NCBI GenBank assembly: GCA_900498135.1
Contig: LR026961.1
Span: 4,251,552 to 4,315,551 of the forward strand
Origin: an uncultured Desulfatiglans sp.
Lineage (GTDB): Bacteria; Desulfobacterota; DSM-4660; Desulfatiglandales; Desulfatiglandaceae
DNA length: 64,000 nucleotides
Direction: 5' to 3'
Part shown: positions 51,941 through 59,982 of the stretch, in pieces
How positions within the stretch are numbered: position 1 is the first letter of the stretch
Layout of the letters: each line of letters opens with the position of its first letter
The notes under the pieces: generated by a model
What the model was told of the DNA's origin: nothing
Database searches by the model: none
Seen by the model: the letters and a program-made list of their open reading frames with translations, nothing else
Program-made: the position numbers and the translations under genes

Positions 51941-52746
51941 AACCCCATTATCTCAACTTTTTCGGCTTTACTCGTGAACCGTTCGGCTCCGAACTCGAGC
52001 TCGATCAGATCCTTCAGACCGCCGAAGTGGTGGCCGTGGCCGAGCGCTTCGATTACACCCTGCGCCTGGGCGCCGTCGCACTGGTGACCGGTGAGGTCGG
52101 TGCGGGCAAGTCCACGGCCCTGCGCTGGGCCATCAGCCGTCTTCACCCCTCCGAGTATCGCCCCATCTGGGTGACGGCAACTTCTGGCTCCATCCTCGAG
52201 TTGTATCGCCAGCTCTGCTCTGCCCTCGACTGCGATTTGCAGGGCTCCTCCCGCGCCACCCTCCTGCGCATCATCCGCAGGCAGGTCCTCGATCTCGTCC
52301 TCAGCCGCAAGCAGACCCCGGTGCTTGTCATCGACGAGGCTTCACTCCTGCGCCTCGAGGTCCTGGCCGAGGTCCATACTCTCCTTCAGTTCGAAGCCGA
52401 CTCCAAACCCTATTTGCCCATGATCCTCGTCGGCCAGAACCACCTGGCCGATCTGCTGACCTATCGTACCTCGCTTCCCCTCTCTTCCCGCATCATCGCC
52501 CGCTATCATCTCCAGGGGATCGACCGGGAGACCCTCGGTACCTATCTCCTGCACCACCTCAAGATCACCGGCATCACCCGCCCCCTTTTCTCCGAGCAGG
52601 CCCTGACCGCCATCCACCAGGGCTCGGGCGGCATCCTCAGGCGGGCTAACCATCTCGCCCGCGGTGCCCTCATCGCTGCGGCCGCAGAAAAGATCCAGCA
52701 GGTCGCCGCCGAACACGTCCGTGTCGCCGCAACCGAACTCCTCTGA
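51937..52746 (+). CDS. ExeA/TniB-family AAA ATPase
   Basis: A 269-aa protein. YLNFFGFTREPFGSE is the ExeA-family N-terminus. Walker A is VTGEVGAGKSTALRW and Walker B is VLVIDEASLL, then ILVGQNHLADLL and a C-terminal HhH-like helical lid. In transposons such ATPases (MuB, TniB, TnsC) choose the target and activate the DDE transposase. Confidence 0.88.
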   Translation: MKPHYLNFFGFTREPFGSELELDQILQTAEVVAVAERFDYTLRLGAVALVTGEVGAGKSTALRWAISRLHPSEYRPIWVTATSGSILELYRQLCSALDCDLQGSSRATLLRIIRRQVLDLVLSRKQTPVLVIDEASLLRLEVLAEVHTLLQFEADSKPYLPMILVGQNHLADLLTYRTSLPLSSRIIARYHLQGIDRETLGTYLLHHLKITGITRPLFSEQALTAIHQGSGGILRRANHLARGALIAAAAEKIQQVAAEHVRVAATELL

Positions 52747-52791
52747 TCTTCTACCCGGGGCTGGTCATCGGCCAGCCCCTCCTTCAGCAAC

Positions 52792-53634
52792 ATGGACGCT
52801 GTGCTTAGAAAACTCCACCGCTTCTTTCGCCAAAAATGGCACCTGGCGGTTCTCCATCCGGAAAAAGGACGCTGGATCGTCCAGCCCCATCCCGACCATA
52901 TCCCTTATCTCAAGGCCCTCAACGCCTCAGGCTGCCACATCCTCCTTCAACCCCTTGAACAATCCCGCTATCTCCTGGCCGATGATCTGTCCTGGGAGAG
53001 GGTTTGCCGTCACCATCGCCAACCTGACAACACCTGGAGGCCCGGTCGCATGGTCGTCGAGACCTCCCCTCACAACTTCCAGGTCTGGATCCGTTCTGCC
53101 CACCCCTTGGATCTCCACCATAAACGCATCCTCCTCCACATGCTTCACAGCGATCCGGCTGCCGATCCCAACAACCGTTTCGGCAGGTGCCCCGGCTTCC
53201 GCAACCGCAAACCCTGCCATCGGACCCCCGACGGGCAATATCCACTCTCTCGCCTCATCTGGGTCGACTACAACTCCTCGGCCATCATCCCGCAGCATCT
53301 CTTCCAGGCAATGACTCCGTCTTCCCCTCAACCCTTTCCCCCTCCACCCCCAGGGGGGGCGGTGTGTCTTTCTTCCCCTCCATCTCGCTCCAGATATCTG
53401 CGCGCTACCGAATCCGAAACCGACTTCGCCTACGTCCTCGCCCTCCTCAGACGCGGGTACTCCGAACACGCCATCCGCTCCCTCCTCATCGAGCAACGGA
53501 CCTCCTGGGATCATCACCAGGGCGAACGGAGGAAAAATGCCTATATCAATACAACCATCGCCAAGGCCAAGACCATCATCCAAAACAAGTCTGTCCAAAT
53601 TACCCCGAAAATCACCACCAATCGTCCAGGATAA
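52792..53634 (+). CDS. RepB-primase-like protein of the transposon
   Basis: A 280-aa protein. LLADDLSWERVCRHHRQPDN, then MVVETSPHNFQVWIRS, then DPNNRFGRCPGFRNRKPCHR match the RepB-type archaeo-eukaryotic primase domain (DD, ETSP-N-QvW, and GfRNRK). A Pro-rich linker and a C-terminal helical part follow. A primase in a transposon hints at replicative transposition or a plasmid origin of the cargo. The first Asp pair (DD) is present, so it may be active. Confidence 0.7.
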   Translation: MDAVLRKLHRFFRQKWHLAVLHPEKGRWIVQPHPDHIPYLKALNASGCHILLQPLEQSRYLLADDLSWERVCRHHRQPDNTWRPGRMVVETSPHNFQVWIRSAHPLDLHHKRILLHMLHSDPAADPNNRFGRCPGFRNRKPCHRTPDGQYPLSRLIWVDYNSSAIIPQHLFQAMTPSSPQPFPPPPPGGAVCLSSPPSRSRYLRATESETDFAYVLALLRRGYSEHAIRSLLIEQRTSWDHHQGERRKNAYINTTIAKAKTIIQNKSVQITPKITTNRPG

Positions 53635-53686
53635 TCAGAAAAAAACCGTCAGATTATTGTGAAAGACGACAAGGAGGTGAAACATA

Positions 53687-54118
53687 ATGTGGAACGAACC
53701 GACAAGAGAAAGGCTGAGCAAACTGCCACGGCTCTATGAAACAGAAAATGTCCCGCTCAAAGAGAAGCTTGTGCATCTTCATTTTTTTATCGGAGGATGC
53801 GACTGGTATGTCTCCGAGACGGACGGCAAGGATCTCATGTGGGGATTCTGCATCCTCAACAACGACTATGACATGGCCGAGTGGGGGTATGTATCCCTGT
53901 CGGAACTGCGCGAAATCAAGGTGAGCGGCTGGCTCGAAGTGGACTGTGAAAGTGAAGATGTCTGGGAAGTCAGAAGGGCAATCGATGTGGACAAGATCCG
54001 CATCACCCAGGGCTGGAGCAAAGAAGAGAATGTATCGGGTCTGGCCCGGGACCTGATTCCGGACGCTGTCCAGAACCCTGATCAAACGTCGAGCATGAGG
54101 GAGAACCGGCCATGTTAG
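53687..54118 (+). CDS. DUF2958 domain protein
   Basis: A 143-aa protein. LPRLYETENVPLKEKLVHLH, then FFIGGCDWYVSETDGKDLMW, then DMAEWGYVSLSEL is the DUF2958 pattern, common on plasmids and integrative elements next to DUF932 and ArdC genes. Function unknown. SD AAGGAGGTG. Its stop overlaps the next gene. Confidence 0.85.
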   Translation: MWNEPTRERLSKLPRLYETENVPLKEKLVHLHFFIGGCDWYVSETDGKDLMWGFCILNNDYDMAEWGYVSLSELREIKVSGWLEVDCESEDVWEVRRAIDVDKIRITQGWSKEENVSGLARDLIPDAVQNPDQTSSMRENRPC

Positions 54119-54291
54119 ACAAGCAATCATACCTCAAAGGAAAAGGACTTTCCTGCCCGTATTGCGGATCCTTATCGATTCAGGGAGGCTTTGTTGAGAT
54201 CGATTCCGGCAAGGCCTATCAGCGAATGTTATGCACTGAGTGCAAACAGAGCTGGCAGGACATTTATGAACTGATGGACGTCAGCCCTTAA
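54112..54291 (+). CDS. Zinc-ribbon microprotein
   Basis: A 59-aa protein starting at the ATG at 54112, overlapping the DUF2958 stop by 7 bp. LSCPYCGSLSIQGG and MLCTECKQSWQDIYEL give two C-x2-C knuckles. Unknown function. Confidence 0.6.
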   Translation: MLDKQSYLKGKGLSCPYCGSLSIQGGFVEIDSGKAYQRMLCTECKQSWQDIYELMDVSP

Positions 54292-54309
54292 CAAAAAAGG
54301 AGGCTACCC

Positions 54310-54489
54310 ATGAATGCATACCAGATCAAACGGCTGGCCTGGCAGGCCTGCTGGGAAGGTGTGATCGAGATCGAGTGTCCTCTCTGCGGGGCTGAAATCA
54401 CGATCGAGCCAGATGCTGAAGATATCTATTGCCCGGACTGCGGCAAGTCGACTGGGAAGAATCCTCTTGTGGTACTGGGAATCATTTAA
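54310..54489 (+). CDS. Zinc-ribbon microprotein
   Basis: A 59-aa protein from ATG 54310, SD AAGGAGG. A helix (YQIKRLAWQACWEGV) precedes IECPLCGAEITIEP and IYCPDCGKSTGK. Unknown function. Confidence 0.6.
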   Translation: MNAYQIKRLAWQACWEGVIEIECPLCGAEITIEPDAEDIYCPDCGKSTGKNPLVVLGII

Positions 54490-54506
54490 AGGAAAGGAGG
54501 TGACAT

Positions 54507-54713
54507 ATGGCATACACACCTGAACTCCGGCAGGACTACAGCGGTGCGCTGAGACGCCTTGCCTGGGCACTTGATCTGCCCATGACAACAGCCTTGGAGG
54601 AAGTGATCTTCCAGATCGCGAGGGAAGTGAACCATGCACTTGTCTGCAAGGCGTGCAGGGACCCGAGCTTCTGCGAACGATGCCTTTTTAACAGAAAGGA
54701 TACCATCATGTGA
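54507..54713 (+). CDS. Hypothetical small protein with Cys motif
   Basis: A 68-aa protein, SD AAAGGAGGTG. Helical (YSGALRRLAWALDLPMTTAL) with a C-terminal CKACRDPSFCERC cluster that could bind a metal. Unknown. Confidence 0.55.
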   Translation: MAYTPELRQDYSGALRRLAWALDLPMTTALEEVIFQIAREVNHALVCKACRDPSFCERCLFNRKDTIM

Positions 54714-54741
54714 CAAGAACCGACCATTCAATCAACCAACG

Positions 54742-54773
54742 GCCTCCTGGGAGACATCTCAGGGGGCTTTTTT
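54742..54773 (+). terminator. Intrinsic terminator directly before an SD
   Basis: GCCTCCTGGGAG pairs imperfectly with TCTCAGGGGGC, then TTTTTT. The following GTGCAGAAAGGAG contains the SD of the gene at 54792. Compare 60652-60690. Confidence 0.8.
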
Positions 54774-54791
54774 GTGCAGAAAGGAGAACCC

Positions 54792-55133
54792 ATGAGAAAG
54801 GTAGATTACCAGCTTCAAAAGGAGTCTTTCAAAGACATGGCTGCAGCCGGTCGCTTGAGCCCCTGTCTCGAAATCACGTTTAGGGACAGGCGGGGGAAGC
54901 ATATCCACAAGATCGGCGCGGGATACAGCGACGATATCGCCGCGTTTCGTGAAAACGGCGCCACCTACATCCTGAGCCTCAACCCTGCTTTGGGCTATGC
55001 AGGGCTCGAAGCCTTCGAGGGGGATGAGAAAACAGGGGATGTCTTCCTTCAGGGAGATCAGTTGCTGGATCTTCTGGGAGATAAGGACCTCGGCCCTGTC
55101 CAACTGATTTACGAACTCAGTGTCTTCATATGA
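54792..55133 (+). CDS. Hypothetical protein, 113 aa
   Basis: Starts at the ATG at 54792 (MRKVDYQLQKESFKDMAAAG) with SD AAAGGAG. Beta-rich middle (CLEITFRDRRGKHIHKIGAG), then an acidic segment. No known family. It lies in a series of small genes typical of integrative-element backbones. Confidence 0.5.
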   Translation: MRKVDYQLQKESFKDMAAAGRLSPCLEITFRDRRGKHIHKIGAGYSDDIAAFRENGATYILSLNPALGYAGLEAFEGDEKTGDVFLQGDQLLDLLGDKDLGPVQLIYELSVFI

Positions 55134-55147
55134 GAGGAGGGATAGCC

Positions 55148-55357
55148 ATGCAGGAATACTGGGGCATGATATCGAGCCGACACCAGGCAAAGCTTTTGAG
55201 TGTGGCTAAAAAGCGGGGCGTGGACCTGGACACGGCCATGCGCAACATCATCACCTATCTCATGTGCGATACCTCGAATCCGAGGAGACCTGCGTATTTC
55301 CAGGAGTTTGTAACCGCAAGGCATATCGAAGGGATGATCGATATGCTCGTGCTTTAA
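55148..55357 (+). CDS. Hypothetical small protein
   Basis: About 69 aa from the ATG at 55148 (MQEYWGMISSRHQAKLLSVA), SD GAGGAGG. Helical. The 55-60 kb series shares the SD type GGAGG. Unknown function. Confidence 0.5.
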   Translation: MQEYWGMISSRHQAKLLSVAKKRGVDLDTAMRNIITYLMCDTSNPRRPAYFQEFVTARHIEGMIDMLVL

Positions 55358-55374
55358 AAAAGGAGGTGAATCGA

Positions 55375-55878
55375 ATGCAATACGTACTGATTACCCTGTC
55401 AAGGGGGATTATTGACCAGGCGATCTTATTCGAAGATCCGGGATTGGCCATCCAGGCTCTGTCAGACCACGTCAAAGACATGAACCCTGAATATGACGAC
55501 GCAGCCCTTTACGATACCAGGGGCCTCGTCGCAAACGCCAAGCACTTCCTGGATGAGGAAGAGCGGTTCAGGGAAAACAGGAGCCTGATAAAGGAAGTGT
55601 CTGAAGAACAAAGCGGGCCCATCTACATCATCGCCAACCCCAACCATACGCTCGGCTTCATGGTCACATCACCGGATGATCCCCTGGGGTACATTGATCC
55701 GGCCGAGGCCGTCTCCGATTTGGGACAGATGCGCAAAGACCACGGAAGCCACCTGAAACTTTACCGTGTGATAGAGGTGAGCGGCCCGGTAGTGCGTAAA
55801 ACAGACCTTTACAAATGCCTCGCCGAAGCGGGGGTCGATCACTTCGATGATTCGATGGTCGAAGCGTACATCTCATAA
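55375..55878 (+). CDS. Hypothetical protein, 167 aa
   Basis: From the ATG at 55375, SD AAGGAGGTG. QYVLITLSRGIIDQAILFED at the N-terminus, then acidic helices and an IIANPNHTLGFM segment. No family recognised. Part of the 53.7-62.4 kb cluster. Confidence 0.5.
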   Translation: MQYVLITLSRGIIDQAILFEDPGLAIQALSDHVKDMNPEYDDAALYDTRGLVANAKHFLDEEERFRENRSLIKEVSEEQSGPIYIIANPNHTLGFMVTSPDDPLGYIDPAEAVSDLGQMRKDHGSHLKLYRVIEVSGPVVRKTDLYKCLAEAGVDHFDDSMVEAYIS

Positions 55879-55927
55879 CCAGTCCGTTATCACCCACAAC
55901 CAAACATTTATTTAAAAGGAGAACACC

Positions 55928-56692
55928 ATGAAAGCACAAAGGGTTTTCGAGGACGAGGTCCTCGCAGTTCCGGCACCGGAATGGACAGATACCTGGCATC
56001 CGGTCTCACACAGGCAACTGATCGAGTCGCTTGAAACCGCCACAAAAGACAGGGGACTTGAGGTCATCCGGCGGTCGTACGAACTGTCACCGTCCGGCGC
56101 CACGCTGTTCGGCACATGGGCCATCAGCCCGCTGTCAGGGAACCAGGAAGTGGAGTGGCAGATCGGATTTCGAAATGCCGTCAACCGGACCATGGCCCTG
56201 GGCATCACCGCAGGGACCCGTGTCCTCGTATGTTCCAACATGGCCTTCAACGGCCAGTTTGTCGCATTTCGCAGGCATACCAAAGGACTGACCATCGAAG
56301 TCCTGCAGATCGTTGCAGGGGAGGCCCTGGATCAGGCGGTCCTGGATGCATCTGCATTCGAGGGCTGGCTGATGGGCCTCAAAGAAATCCGCATATCGCA
56401 GGAGGAGTTCCGGATGCTGACCTGGGATCTCCTGACCCAAACCGCCTACCCGGCTCGTCTTCGGGACTTCCTCCAGAATTACGAGACTGAAGAACAAAGC
56501 GATTTCAGCGGGACCCTGTTCGCCTGGTACGGGGCCGTGACCCGTTCCCTCAGAAACCGGAGTATCCGGCAGACGTTCGACATCACCAAGGATGTCAACC
56601 AACTGGTCCAACGGTTTCAGAACAACAGGCTTCCGGCACCCGTGGTGATCCCCCAATGGCAGGGAGACATGCTGCCAGTCCCTGCCTTCTAA
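55928..56692 (+). CDS. DUF932 domain protein
   Basis: A 254-aa protein with the DUF932 pattern: WHPVSHRQLIESLETATKDR, then ELSPSGATLFGTWAI, then QIGFRNAVNRTMALGITAGT, then VLVCSNMAFNGQF. Common on plasmids and integrative elements; role unknown, possibly linked to DNA protection. SD AAAGGAG. Confidence 0.85.
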   Translation: MKAQRVFEDEVLAVPAPEWTDTWHPVSHRQLIESLETATKDRGLEVIRRSYELSPSGATLFGTWAISPLSGNQEVEWQIGFRNAVNRTMALGITAGTRVLVCSNMAFNGQFVAFRRHTKGLTIEVLQIVAGEALDQAVLDASAFEGWLMGLKEIRISQEEFRMLTWDLLTQTAYPARLRDFLQNYETEEQSDFSGTLFAWYGAVTRSLRNRSIRQTFDITKDVNQLVQRFQNNRLPAPVVIPQWQGDMLPVPAF

Positions 56693-56770
56693 GACACACA
56701 CCCCAAAACAGAGGGGAGGTCCATGGCTTCCCCTCCGGGGAGTCATGCCTCCTCCCTCAAGGAGGTTCAC

Positions 56771-57307
56771 ATGCAATTATCACTTTTCCAAACGAAAACC
56801 CAATCCATCCAGGACCCTGGGCGGGCCGTGTATACGCCTGGCTACCGGGTGATGCTGGTCAAGGACCCAGGTGTGTATTCGCCCGCCAATGTATCCAGTT
56901 CCGTGGGTGCCGCCGAGATGTTCAGGAAGCTCCTGGCCGAGAAGGGATCAACGGATAGGGAGCACTTCATGGTCCTGATGCTCAACGGGCAAAACAGCGT
57001 GCTGGGTTTCAACATGGCTGCGATCGGGGGCCACAACTGCGCACAAGTGCGGCTGCCTGAGATATTTCGCGTGCTCCTCCTTGCCGGGGCAGCATCGTTC
57101 GTTGTCGGGCACAACCATCCCAGTGGATGCCGAAGTCCATCACTAGAAGATATCGCTTTGACACGAGAAATAGTGAAAGGCGCGAAGATCCTCGGTCTAC
57201 TTCTGCTGGATCACATTATCCTGGCGGATTTCAAGGAGTACTACAGCTTTGCAGACGACGGAAAACTCCGCGAGATATCCAGGAAGATTGGAAACGGACA
57301 AGGATAA
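56771..57307 (+). CDS. RadC/JAB-domain protein
   Basis: 178 aa from the ATG at 56771, SD AAGGAGG. The JAMM metalloprotease motif is present: FVVGHNHPSGCRSPSLEDIA (HxHPSG, SxxD), with an upstream Glu region. The N-terminal HhH domain of chromosomal RadC is missing. The BREX-like operon has the reverse: HhH without JAB (18914-20068). JAB-only RadC proteins are frequent on mobile elements. Confidence 0.88.
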   Translation: MQLSLFQTKTQSIQDPGRAVYTPGYRVMLVKDPGVYSPANVSSSVGAAEMFRKLLAEKGSTDREHFMVLMLNGQNSVLGFNMAAIGGHNCAQVRLPEIFRVLLLAGAASFVVGHNHPSGCRSPSLEDIALTREIVKGAKILGLLLLDHIILADFKEYYSFADDGKLREISRKIGNGQG

Positions 57308-57336
57308 AACCCCCATACAGGATAGATGGGGGTTTT
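57306..57336 (+). terminator. Intrinsic terminator
   Basis: AAAACCCCCAT pairs with ATGGGGGTTTT around a 9-nt loop. Starts at the stop codon of the RadC-like gene. Confidence 0.8.
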
Positions 57337-57368
57337 GAAATCCCCCGAAACATGAGGAGGTGAAAGAA

Positions 57369-58220
57369 ATGAACGATAGAATCAAGCAGGTCCTCGATGG
57401 CATTTTGGAGAGGTTTAAAAACGGAAATATCCCAGAGGCGGTGGCATGCTCCATGTTCCCCATGGCAGACGATATCCCATCGGCCAACTGGTCGCTCCTG
57501 AACCGGATCCTGATGTTCGTTGCAGGCACAGCCGATGCGCGCGGGTACAGGCAGTGGCGTAAAGCGAACCGCTACGTCAAAAAGGGCTCGAAGGGATTCC
57601 ACATACTGGTGCCCTGCATGAAAAAGGTGGAAGACGAAGAAACCGGGGAAGAGGCCGAGGCCTTAGTGGGGTTTATGTGTCGGCCCGTGTTCCGGTACGA
57701 GGATACGGACGGCGAGCCCCTTGCGTACGAACAGATCGAACTCCCTGAACTCCCTTTACTTGATAGGGCCCGCGAGTGGGGCTTGAACGTCCGGGCCATA
57801 CCCGGGAACTACCGGTGTTACGGGTACTACTCGTCCAAAAGAAAAGAGATTGCACTGGCTACTCCGGAGGAAAAGACCTTTTTCCACGAACTGAGCCATG
57901 CGGCCCATGACAGGGTCCAGAAAGGGCTCAAGAGCGGTCAGGATCCGTTTCAGGAGATCGTGGCGGAGCTCTCGGCCCAGGCACTGTGTCACCTGGTGGG
58001 AAAGCAGGTGGACGATTCGCTTGGAAATTCCTTCCGCTACATAGAAAGCTACGCGGAAAAAGAAAAACTGACCCCGCACGGGGCCTGCCTGAAAGTCATG
58101 AACCAGACCGAAAAGGTCCTGAAGCTGATACTGAAGAAAGGACACAATCCATCGGTATCCCTACCAGAGGCCTCAGGGGCAACAGTTGAGGGACTTGCAT
58201 CGGTAAGGGGCTACGTGTAG
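57369..58220 (+). CDS. ArdC-like antirestriction protein
   Basis: About 283 aa from the ATG at 57369 (the GTG at 57360 is in frame). The N-terminal ArdC ssDNA-binding domain is NRILMFVAGTADARGYRQWR, then KGSKGFHILVPC. The zincin site is FFHELSHAAHD, followed by EIVAELSAQALCHLVG (Glu ligand). ArdC proteins protect incoming single-stranded DNA of conjugating elements from restriction. This supports entry by conjugation. Confidence 0.88.
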   Translation: MNDRIKQVLDGILERFKNGNIPEAVACSMFPMADDIPSANWSLLNRILMFVAGTADARGYRQWRKANRYVKKGSKGFHILVPCMKKVEDEETGEEAEALVGFMCRPVFRYEDTDGEPLAYEQIELPELPLLDRAREWGLNVRAIPGNYRCYGYYSSKRKEIALATPEEKTFFHELSHAAHDRVQKGLKSGQDPFQEIVAELSAQALCHLVGKQVDDSLGNSFRYIESYAEKEKLTPHGACLKVMNQTEKVLKLILKKGHNPSVSLPEASGATVEGLASVRGYV

Positions 58221-58247
58221 CGCAAAATCATAACCACTTCTCTGAAA

Positions 58248-58281
58248 AGCCCTTCCGGTATTTGCCGGAGGGGCTCTTTTG
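58248..58281 (+). terminator. Intrinsic terminator directly before an SD
   Basis: AGCCCTTCCGG pairs with CCGGAGGGGCT, then CTTTTGTTT and GGAAAGGAGG, the SD for the gene at 58301. Confidence 0.75.
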
Positions 58282-58300
58282 TTTGGAAAGGAGGATCGAC

Positions 58301-58768
58301 ATGGCCTTTGTCGGCATTGTGGGAGCCCGGAAATATCGGGACAGGCGGTCGGTCGTCGACCTGGTGGAATACCTCCCCCTCGATTCAATTATCGTCACGA
58401 GCAAATGCAGGGGCGTATGCACCTGGACCATCGAAGCGGCAGCGCAACGAGGCATGGCGGTGGAGGTGTTTGCCCCTGATCTGACCCATATCCGGTCCAA
58501 TTTCGAGGTGGCGGAAAGGTACTATCAGAGAAACCGCGAACTCATCGAGAGATGCGATCTGGTCCATGCCTTCTTAAGCCAAGAGGACGGATGCACCGGC
58601 GGCACCGGGTTTGAGGTCGAGTACGCCATGCGGATCGGAAGGCCGGTGGAGCTTCACTGGGAAAACGGCCTGAACGAGATGCTTTACCAATATGTCCTTC
58701 CCTTTGAGACAAGGGCAATGGTCTTTCGCATGGCATGGCAGGAATTTTTCACTGTAACGTTTGCGTGA
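58301..58768 (+). CDS. SLOG/DUF2493-like Rossmann protein
   Basis: 155 aa from the ATG at 58301 (MAFVGIVGARKYRDRRSV). GIVGARKYRD is the nucleotide-binding loop. TSKCRGVCTWTIEAAAQRGM replaces the usual SGGARG, and VEVFAPDL, GCTGGTGFEVEYAM follow. SLOG proteins bind nucleotide-derived signals. Role here unknown. Lies 51 bp before dnaN. Confidence 0.7.
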   Translation: MAFVGIVGARKYRDRRSVVDLVEYLPLDSIIVTSKCRGVCTWTIEAAAQRGMAVEVFAPDLTHIRSNFEVAERYYQRNRELIERCDLVHAFLSQEDGCTGGTGFEVEYAMRIGRPVELHWENGLNEMLYQYVLPFETRAMVFRMAWQEFFTVTFA

Positions 58769-58819
58769 GCTGTCAGACTCTCAGATAGCTTTCACGCACC
58801 AGAAGGAAAGGAGCAGGAG

Positions 58820-59938
58820 ATGAATTTCACGATTCCAAAAAATGAACTGTTCAGAATGATATCGAAATTAAAAGGAATACCGAAAAGGTCGTCCTCGATG
58901 GCTGTGCTGAGCCACCTGCATGTGATGACGGCCAAAGACGCGCTTTTCATCACGGCCACGGACCTGGAGGTGGCGGTGAGGGTGAAAACCCGGGCGGAAG
59001 TGTTCGATAAAGGAGCTGTTGCCCTGCCTGGGGACCCGTTTTTCAGGATCGTCCAGAAGATGCCGGGTGGAGATATCTCGTTCGAGGCCGGGGAAAACCA
59101 CCGGGTCAGGATAACGGGTGGCAGTGCCCGGTTCACCCTGGCGGGCTTGTCTGGAGAGGAATTTCCCGAGTTCCCCAACATCATGTTCAAGGAACGTCTC
59201 ACCATTCCCTCAAAGACACTTCAGAACATGCTTGAAAAGACCTTGTTCGCCGTGTCCAGAAACGAAGGGATGGTCAGCCTGGCCGGAGTTTTTGTGGCGA
59301 TGTGCGGAAACAACGGCAGCAACACGTTGTGCATGGTAGCGACCGATGGCCACAGGCTGGCCAAGGTCGAAACACGGTCTCATCAACAGGTGCCGGTCCT
59401 TCAGGAGGGCGTGATCATCCCCTTGAAAGGGGGCATGGAACTTCTGAGGATGGCCAGAGAAACAGATGAAGATCTCGAGTTGCAGATCGACAAAAACAAC
59501 ATCGCTGCCTCTCTGACAGATGAGACCCTCGTCATACGCCTCCTCAGCGGTCAATTTCCCGACTACCGAGCCGTCCTTGAAAATATCGATGGAGTTCCGG
59601 TCGTATCGGATCGGGAATCCTTCGGAGAATGCCTGGAGAGGATTCAAGTCATAGCTAAAAACCAAAGCAACCATACATCACTCAGCCTTACGGGAAGCGA
59701 ATTCATGGAAATAAAAGCAGCGAGCCATGACCTGGGGGACGCGGAGGACCGCATCAATGTCCAAACCGATCTTCAGGAGATATCGGTTGGATTCAATGCA
59801 GGTTATCTCCTTGAGGGCCTCAAGGTAATGAGGAGCAGGGACCTGGATATATTGCTGAAAGACTCCAAGTCGCCTGCCCTTATAACCGGCAAAGAAGACG
59901 AAGGCTTCAGCTACGTCGTGATGCCCATGAGGGCATAA
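58820..59938 (+). CDS. dnaN: DNA polymerase III beta sliding clamp
   Basis: A 372-aa protein of normal length, three clamp domains. FTIPKNELFRMISKLKGI starts domain 1. MVATDGHRLAKVE is the signature of domain 2. The C-terminus SYVVMPMRA matches the YxVMPMR tail that closes the dimer. It is intact and diverged from housekeeping clamps (short first domain). An element-borne clamp could recruit host polymerase to element origins. Confidence 0.93.
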   Translation: MNFTIPKNELFRMISKLKGIPKRSSSMAVLSHLHVMTAKDALFITATDLEVAVRVKTRAEVFDKGAVALPGDPFFRIVQKMPGGDISFEAGENHRVRITGGSARFTLAGLSGEEFPEFPNIMFKERLTIPSKTLQNMLEKTLFAVSRNEGMVSLAGVFVAMCGNNGSNTLCMVATDGHRLAKVETRSHQQVPVLQEGVIIPLKGGMELLRMARETDEDLELQIDKNNIAASLTDETLVIRLLSGQFPDYRAVLENIDGVPVVSDRESFGECLERIQVIAKNQSNHTSLSLTGSEFMEIKAASHDLGDAEDRINVQTDLQEISVGFNAGYLLEGLKVMRSRDLDILLKDSKSPALITGKEDEGFSYVVMPMRA

Positions 59939-59982
59939 GGACCATTTTTGTGAAATCGTCAAACCGGTAAAGGGAGGCACGC

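Larger units (their letters stand above)
49934..53664. mobile_element. TniA/ExeA-type transposon
   Basis: Four genes read in one direction: a DUF6431-like ribbon protein, a DDE transposase, an ExeA/TniB-type AAA protein and a RepB-primase-like protein. Near both ends, in inverted orientation and the same order, are TTTCACAA-nnn-CTTGAC (49934) / TTTCACAA-taa-TCTGAC (ending 53664) and GAATTATTCTGG (49969) / TGATTATCCTGG (53626-53637). Repeated inner motifs are typical of Tn7/Mu-like elements. No 5-bp target duplication could be found, so the outer limits are approximate. Confidence 0.7.

Noticed and set aside
52927-53598. Long antisense frame opposite the RepB-primase-like gene
   Set aside because: The plus-strand frame has a recognisable primase motif set; the antisense frame is Gly/Val-rich and without motifs.
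49929-53669. 5-bp target duplication of the TniA/ExeA-type transposon
   Set aside because: Several end positions were tried (TGTCG ends and TTTCACAA ends) and none gave matching flanks.
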